Origin: Forficula auricularia
Taxonomy: Eukaryota; Arthropoda; Insecta; Dermaptera; Forficulidae
Direction of reading: 5' to 3'
Length of the DNA: 64,000 nucleotides
NCBI GenBank assembly: GCA_024734495.1
Contig: JALMQS010000099.1
Location: 64,594,270-64,658,269 of the forward strand
The notes under the pieces are model-generated. The model did not search any database and had not been told where the DNA came from. It saw only the letters and a program-made list of their open reading frames with translations. A program made the position numbers and the translations under genes. The first letter of the stretch is position 1. Each line of letters opens with the position of its first letter. Shown here one piece after another: positions 58,084 through 64,000 of this stretch.

Positions 58084-58292
58084 AAGGTGGCCTCGCGCGC
58101 TAGATTACTGACCGTTTCTGGATTGTTGTCTTGATGACGATTATCAATCCGGAGGCCGAAGTTAGGACTTTGCTCGCGCAAAAGATTCGACAGGCGAAAA
58201 CTCTACTCCCTTACTAACCCATGATAAAAACTATCATATCCAATAATAGAAACTGGCTAAATGGACTTAGTATCCGAAGCAAAAAAAAAAAT
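58084..58292 (+). mobile_element. SINE-like fragment with A-rich tail
   Basis: The body GGCGAAAACTCTACTCCCTT and ACTAACCCATGATA, then CTAAATGGACTTAGTATCCG and an A-run (58281-58291), resembles the body of the SINE at 26006-26217. The head is different and no clear A and B boxes remain. No duplication was read. Confidence 0.55.
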
Positions 58293-61123
58293 GTATTCCA
58301 ATGGGATGTAGATGCACGCAACACGACTGGATTTGGGAAGGCCGTAAAAATGCCAACAACACATGGTGCTTGAGGAGGGTCACCCACCTCAAAACAAACC
58401 GCGCCAACTTCGGTGATCCTTTCAACATGTCAGGACTAATTTCAATGTATGTATCTTTTTAATTTAAAGTTCTTATTTGTATTATACAATTGAAAAGTTA
58501 GTTGACTATTATAAAAAAACACAAAATAAGCCGGCCAAATGAGTCCCGGGCTCGTGTACCGAGAGTTCCGTATCTTATATCTTCCAAAATAATTGAGATA
58601 TCAAAATCGTTCTGATTTGTTGTTGATAAGAAGAGAATGAGCGAATTTTTTCATAATTTCATGTTCAGCCACTTGTGAATAGAGGCAGATACAAAATGTC
58701 TCTTTGGGGTCCTCCGCGAGATAAACAGACATATTGTAGCGACATTAAAATGATCCGGTTTAAATTATGAACTGATTCCCTAAAAGTAGTTATTTGATAA
58801 ATCATGGAATAAGAAAACACACAATCTAAAATATGAATAGGCCGCCAAAAAAAGTTTTGGAATAAAATTGCGTCAAAATTAGGTCCAAATAATGTTAATT
58901 CCCTTTGAAATATAAATCCCAAATTAGATGAAAGACCCGTAACCTTTTTATATGTTTTTCCATTAGAGTAAATTCTCTACAGTTGATATATTAAGGTATT
59001 GAAGTTCAATGACCGATCTACTTATTATTTGGTTTCGCCGAACAAGAGGAATATGGGGAATTACAATCATCGGCTATTTTCTTCCCACGAATCCCAAAAC
59101 CACCACTGGCAGCTTCCCTTTGTAGAAAGGTGCAAGTGTGTAAGAGCATGTTCTCTTCATTGTGCGTGAAATATTTGTGAAAATTATCACCGTGTCAGTA
59201 ATGGAGCTGAAAAGGGAGCAAACAAATACTGAAGGCCAGCATCAGAGGCTTGGTGTCAATTTCTCAACCTCTCAATTTCTATTTGTTTCCCCCTTTGAAA
59301 GAAAAAATAAAGAGAGGTTCATTTTGTGCGATTTCTCAATTCGGAGAACTCATGGATTTTTCGTTTCAAAAGAATTTAACATGATAATAGATGTTGGTGT
59401 GCGAACTATTGTTTCGAAATTTTTGAAAAGGATGCTTTTTTTGTTTTTGGTGGTTGAGACCTCACGCGAGAATGGCAATGAATTTGGGTACCTTTAAAAA
59501 TATCACTTGATAATAATAAAACAGTATCTCTATTCTTCACCAAGGACGATTTCTGATAGTACCACAGTAAAGACAATGCAATCTATAAAAAATAAAAGTT
59601 CAAAATGCCGACGGTAACAGAGTTAAGATTCTTAAAGAAAAGACAAGAGATTGTCAACTAGTGAAACCGAGGTGTTTTTTTTTTTAAAGATTTCTAAAGA
59701 AAACATGAACATTACTAAAGAAAACACAAAATAAAAATGATCTCTAACACCCTAAGGAGCAACAACAGGGCGGATTGGGGGTTGGAGGTGAGAAAATAAA
59801 ATTATTTTTAAATTGAAAGGTTTTTTTAGTCACAAACTAATAAAAGACAATAATTTCATTTAATTATTATTATTTATTTTATTGATTCTAATGATAGTTA
59901 TAAATGTGTGAAATATCATTGTTAATATGTTAAGGATGGTTTATGTATACAAATTGACAATTTCCAGATTTTGAACGAAATTGTATGTTTAAATTCAAAC
60001 TTCTATATTTTATGTATTGTGTAATTGATTAAAAAAATTACGAAATGTTTCATTTTTCCATTTTTTAGTACCTACTACTGAAGATGCTCAACCAGAGATG
60101 ACCGAAACTATTGGTGAATCAATAAAATAAATAATAATTAACTGAAATTATTGATATTAGGGCGCGGTTAACTTCTCGATTGTATGTAAGTATTTAATTA
60201 AAAAAAAAAAAATTAAAATTTATATATGTATTTAAAACAACCACGTGCATATATGAAATTTCGACTCAAACATGAGATTGAATTCACCAATCTCTTTTTA
60301 ATTTTGTAAAGTCTACGATTGCTATATCGACCTAGGCCCCCGCATTATCAATCCTAGTTACGATTATGCTAACACCTCGGATTCAGCAGTTGATGAATCA
60401 CATTTGTTTTCTTTAGCTCTGCTATATCAGCAATTTGAACTTTTATATTCGAATCGGGAATGGACATTCATTCAATTGCCCTTCAATTTTCATTGATAAA
60501 TTATACTGAAAATATATGATCTGGCTTTTTTGGAACAAAAATCAATTTTGATTAATAGATAGATGATGCACCTTCTTTGAGTAACATAATCTTGATTATT
60601 AAGAAACAAAAAGTACCCTCCTCATTTGTTAGACCACGGTACCTATTCATAGGGCATATACCATAAAAGGCCGCATCGACAGATTTTCTTTTCAAAGGCC
60701 TTCTGTACTTGAGTTATCGTGTCTACCAGATTCCATAGAAACATATATCCAGACAGAAAATAAAAAGCCTTGGAAATGAATTTTCCCCACGTTTCATACA
60801 CTTTCAAACACAATTATGCAAAAAGAAAATTTTTCAGTTAATTTAATAATCTAACCGAGCCTTCCAAGTATTTTTTTTAAACTCCTGTAACTAATATCTT
60901 TGTAAACAGGGTTTTTGGAGAGTGAGGGATATTCAAAAAGTTCAATCCTTAAACTAATAATATAATATAGGTACACATTCAATTAGAAATTTAGTTTTAA
61001 AATTAGAATTTTGAAAACACAAGTTTTTTTAGGTTTGACTTCGAGGTCATAAAAATAATTACAAGAGTTGAATCGAAATTTTTTAAGCTTAATTTTAAAG
61101 ATTCCACCAATCAAATTTAAAAT
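58293..61123. other. AT-rich stretch with repeat remnants, no gene seen
   Basis: 58555-58650 resembles 48930-49090. At 60078-60110 CTGAAGATGCTC...GACCGAAACTATTGG is a decayed hammerhead-like core. The 111-codon frame at 59162-59497 lies in a moderately GC-rich patch but shows no domain or splice signals. No supported gene. Confidence 0.45.
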
Positions 61124-61325
61124 AAGGTAGCACTTAAAATAAACCTTAGATCAACTTTTAAGGTAAATTGTATTTCATCAATGGTACTTAGGGGAAAGCA
61201 TTGCTTAGATTTAATTGCTTAACTTTAAATTTTACATTTAAATTTAAGTAAAGCTAAGCAATGCTTTTTCCTTAAGTAAAATACAATTTACCTTAAAACT
61301 TGATTTAAGATTAATTTAAGTGCTA
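61124..61325. mobile_element. Palindromic MITE, ~200 bp
   Basis: Arms TAGCACTTAAAATAAACCTT...TTTTAAGGTAAATTGTATTT...GCATTGCTTAG are mirrored to TAAGTGCTA at 61318-61325 around a centre near 61225. There is no coding capacity and no clear target duplication. Confidence 0.75.
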
Positions 61326-63660
61326 GTTTAATATTGGTTAGTGAAATCGATCGTTAAATAATTCAAGTCTCCAAAAGCCATTTGGAATAAATGATTTAAT
61401 AATTTTATTTTTTAATTTCACGCTGATTTGGCGCGGGTTAATGATAAATCACATAATTATAAATCTGAACTTAGTCCATGGTTAATTGATTTAATTTGAG
61501 ATATTTGCCAAATTAAATTTAATTTGACTGAAAGACTAAAATAAAGATAAAAAAATAAAAACGAACATCGTCTCCAAAAAGCGTAAAATTTAAGCAATTT
61601 GGGTTGCTCATTAAATCCGACGGGCCAAGAGACGGTTTTTCGGGGAGGGGGAGGGTTCTTCCTTTAATTACTAGAATTACACTGGCTTCCGTGCAATAAC
61701 CATTTTCTGGCTGGAGAATTCTTTGAACTGCCCCTTTTTAAGAAGAAGCCATTAAGGTCCAAGGGTGGCAAATTGCTTCGACGGAGAACAACTGCGTCAC
61801 AAGTGCATGTCTCGCCTCTTAAATGTCAATGTCTTTTCGGGAACAAAATCTGAAATCTCTGCCCGTTTCGTACAGACGGGGAATTATCCTGAATTGTCTG
61901 TGTAGACAAATAGGACTATTGTGGATTCAAATCACAATGAGTTCTTTGAAAAAGAGGGTGAATGGGACCTATTTTCAAATCAAATTGAATTTCAGCATTG
62001 TGGAAATAATGAAAACTCGGTGAGCTCTCTGCGAATTTTGGTGTTCTGACAACTTTTGTCCTCGAAAATATTGAGCTAAAATGGAGAAACTTAAAAAAAG
62101 CTGCAGTTTATTATTTTAAAGTTGTGTGCCAAATTTCAGAATATTAGCTACTACCTACAAAGTTCCAAAACCATATAACAACAATTCCCCTTTCTCTAAT
62201 TTTTTGCATTGTTCCAATGAAAGTTCTTATTCTAGAAAACTCAAAATTTACTCGCTTTTTCATATTTGTGAAATGTTAACATTTGGCACTAGAAATGAAA
62301 AAATCGTAATTTGGACAGACAGAAAAAAATCATACTTGGAAATAATTTTTAAAACACAGACATAAATCAACAGCTCTTCTACTCTAGGCAATACAATCTT
62401 TCCAGATTTACAATAAATTATATTACTTTTAATTTCGGTGAATTCGTAATTGCTCGAGGGCAAAAAGTTTGGAATTTGGAATGTTGGAAATTGACACCAA
62501 GTGCAGTTTATTAATTAAAATTTTGTGACCAAATTTCAGCTCATTAGCTGAAATTCATTTAGAAGTAAAGAAGCTAGAATTCTCACAATATAATCATTTC
62601 TTTCTTTTGAAAACATAATCATTTTGGCTCCAGAAACTTTCTACGATCTGCCGTTCTCGAGCTATTAGTAGTAAACTAAATAAGATTCATACTTGAAATT
62701 TAGAAGTTGTATGTATTTATTTATAAATATTTAAATTGAAAGTTTTTTGCCGAGGGTAGCAGAATTTTTATATATTGAAGGAGACAATAAAAGAGTGTCT
62801 TCTGCTGGAATTATAAATTTTATTTATAACGAGACTATAGTTTCGAGGGCATTGGTCTATTACAATTGATTCACAGGAATTTTCCAATCATACAACATTT
62901 TTTCACCCCTTTTTGGGTGGTTTTTGAGGTGGTTTTTGGGGGAAATTATTTTAAACAAAAGTTGTCAGAAATCACATCCCCTAGAACTTTGCTCATTATA
63001 AAATTTGCCGTAGGGTTAATAGTTTAGGAGCTATTTGATAATTCTCATTCGTGTGCCCCCCAAACCCCCTTTTGGGGTCAAAATATCAAAACGTTATATA
63101 GCTAAAAATGTAAGTTAGAAGACATCTGATACAAATATGAAATTTCATAATAATCCCTTTAGCCGTTTTAGCGTGAATCGTGAGCAACTTTTCGCGGAAA
63201 CCACTAAAAGAGACAGACATACAGACAGGCAGGAATTTTGTTGAAGGTGTTTTCGTTCATAACTTTGCTTTGAAACGTGTGCAACCAAAATTTGGCGTAA
63301 TTTGGAGCAATGTACAGACAAAACCTTAATTATATATATATATAGATATTTATTTGCATCAAGCAGTGGGCACCCTCATTGATTTCTTCTTAAAAATACC
63401 AGTAAATCTCAAAATTTGATTTGTTATAACCTGAACAGCAGATCACTTAAATTTCGACATTCCAATGAATTAATTTAGAAGCTACAATATAAACCCATCT
63501 CGAATTTTGCATATTTAAAGAATAAAAGAGTCAGGTGAGGCATTGATCAGTCAGGAATTTTGTTTGGAATGGGTTCTATCGTGTTGTTGAAAAGGTTTAA
63601 TTGTTTGAAATTTATAATTACTGCCAGAGAAAATTAATGTTTCTAAAGTTTTTTTTTTCA
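61326..63660. other. AT-rich stretch with repeats and a GC-rich island
   Basis: The island at about 61610-61930 (GGGAGGGGGAGGG, CTCTGCCCGTTTCGTACAGAC) is not convincingly coding. Two similar blocks, about 62098-62350 and 62500-62720 (TGCAGTTTATTA, CCAAATTTCAG), are a degenerate tandem pair. The sequence at 62820-63250 with AGAGACAGACATACAGACAGG is a decayed dispersed repeat of a kind common in arthropod genomes. Confidence 0.45.
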
Positions 63661-63683
63661 AGCGTTCCTCAAACACAATAACA

Positions 63684-63689
63684 TTTATT
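63684..63689 (-). promoter_or_regulatory. Polyadenylation signal AATAAA
   Basis: A canonical hexamer on the minus strand just downstream of the stop codon of the candidate terminal exon. Its spacing fits a very short 3' untranslated region. Confidence 0.45.
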
Positions 63690-63704
63690 CATAGTATTTT
63701 TCAT

Positions 63705-63849
63705 TTAAAAGTCACAAAACATGTTCTCTTTTCTTGGAACTTCTGGAGAACCCCCCTTCTTCTTCTCTGGACCCAGAGGACTCCCCTGCTGGTTATATGT
63801 CTGACTGTGTTGGTCAGAGTGATGATTTGGAAAGTTTTGACCACCCAAG
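63705..63849 (-). CDS. Candidate 3'-terminal exon of a host gene
   Basis: On the minus strand an acceptor TTTTTAATTACAG (AG at 63850-63851) precedes an open segment. It reads LGGQNFPNHHSDQHSQTYNQ, then QGSPLGPEKKKGGSPEVPRK, then ENMFCDF and a TAA stop at 63705-63707. The composition is polar and disordered (Gln, Ser, Pro, Lys), as in many C-terminal tails of nuclear proteins. A polyadenylation signal AATAAA lies 15 bp past the stop (63684-63689, minus strand). The frame also stays open upstream through the acceptor, so the exon start is inferred. No family recognised. The rest of the gene would lie to the right of the window. Confidence 0.5.
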
Positions 63850-64000
63850 CTGTAATTAAAAACTTGGCTCAAATTTCCTATTAAGAACACAACATTTCGG
63901 CTTTTAATCCTGGAATCTTTTTCAAATGTTCATTGAATCTCGTTGTATTTAACAAGAACTGAAAACAGCTCCAGAATAAGGAATACAAAAGTTTTTATGT

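Noticed and set aside
59162..59497. 111-codon plus frame
   Set aside because: No domain, no splice or start context, and hydrophobic AT-driven C-terminal half. Considered as an exon but unsupported.

Overview
This is an AT-rich, gene-poor eukaryotic window, most likely from an arthropod. The evidence is several non-LTR retrotransposon families, a dense population of small hAT, Tc1/mariner, Harbinger-like and TTAA-type transposons, a tRNA-derived SINE, poly(A)/AATAAA context and splice-like signals. No bacterial, organellar or viral gene organisation is visible and there is no intact tRNA or rRNA. I cannot name the species or order. No complete host gene can be read. The best host-gene signals are a 3'-terminal exon on the minus strand at the right edge (about 63.68-63.85 kb; acceptor, reading frame, stop, AATAAA), a coding-like open block with a clean acceptor at 17.66-18.12 kb on the plus strand, and a possible 5' leader exon with a donor-like site at 1-387. 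About a dozen GC-rich islands of 150-400 bp stand out from the AT-rich background without convincing single-frame coding. They may be regulatory islands or undetected exons. 

Layout. 0-5 kb: GC-rich leader-like block, then AT desert and one hAT MITE. 5-10 kb: one copy of a five-member MITE family and a hammerhead-like motif, then AT desert. 10.2-11.7 kb: minus-strand 3' half of a Jockey/CR1-like LINE fused to a satellite-like repeat. 12.1-16.3 kb: two inverted copies of a TTAA-flanked transposon carrying the same small ORF, with LINE fragments, a MITE and a Harbinger-like MITE. 17.0-18.1 kb: palindromic element with hammerhead-like cores, then the candidate exon. 22.7-25.2 kb: MITE, satellite-like repeat, hammerhead-like motif and a 5'-truncated LINE with its own insertion. 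26.0 kb: SINE. 28.6-29.7 kb: 1.1-kb foldback element. 30.5-33.2 kb: hAT MITEs, one nested in a Tc1/mariner-like MITE. 34.8-36.8 kb: 2-kb hAT-like element carrying an open reverse-transcriptase segment between two 130-bp direct repeats. 37.8-42.4 kb: hAT element, a 1.15-kb palindrome made of a 418-bp repeating unit and flanked by a 10-bp target duplication, and a 727-bp element with long terminal inverted repeats. 46-48.7 kb: hAT element with LINE insert, then a three-level nest (Tc1-like copy, hammerhead-bearing foldback element, short LINE tail). 51-58.3 kb: foldback MITEs, another truncated LINE, a tandem repeat, two more MITE copies and a SINE-like fragment. 61-64 kb: palindrome, repeat remnants and the terminal exon. 

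The history is mainly of transposition. Target-site duplications can be read directly for roughly twenty insertions, and they fix the boundaries and the order of nesting. The most unusual items are the palindromic multimer at 39.84-40.99 kb, the repeated hammerhead-ribozyme-like cores, and the reverse-transcriptase segment bounded by 130-bp direct repeats.
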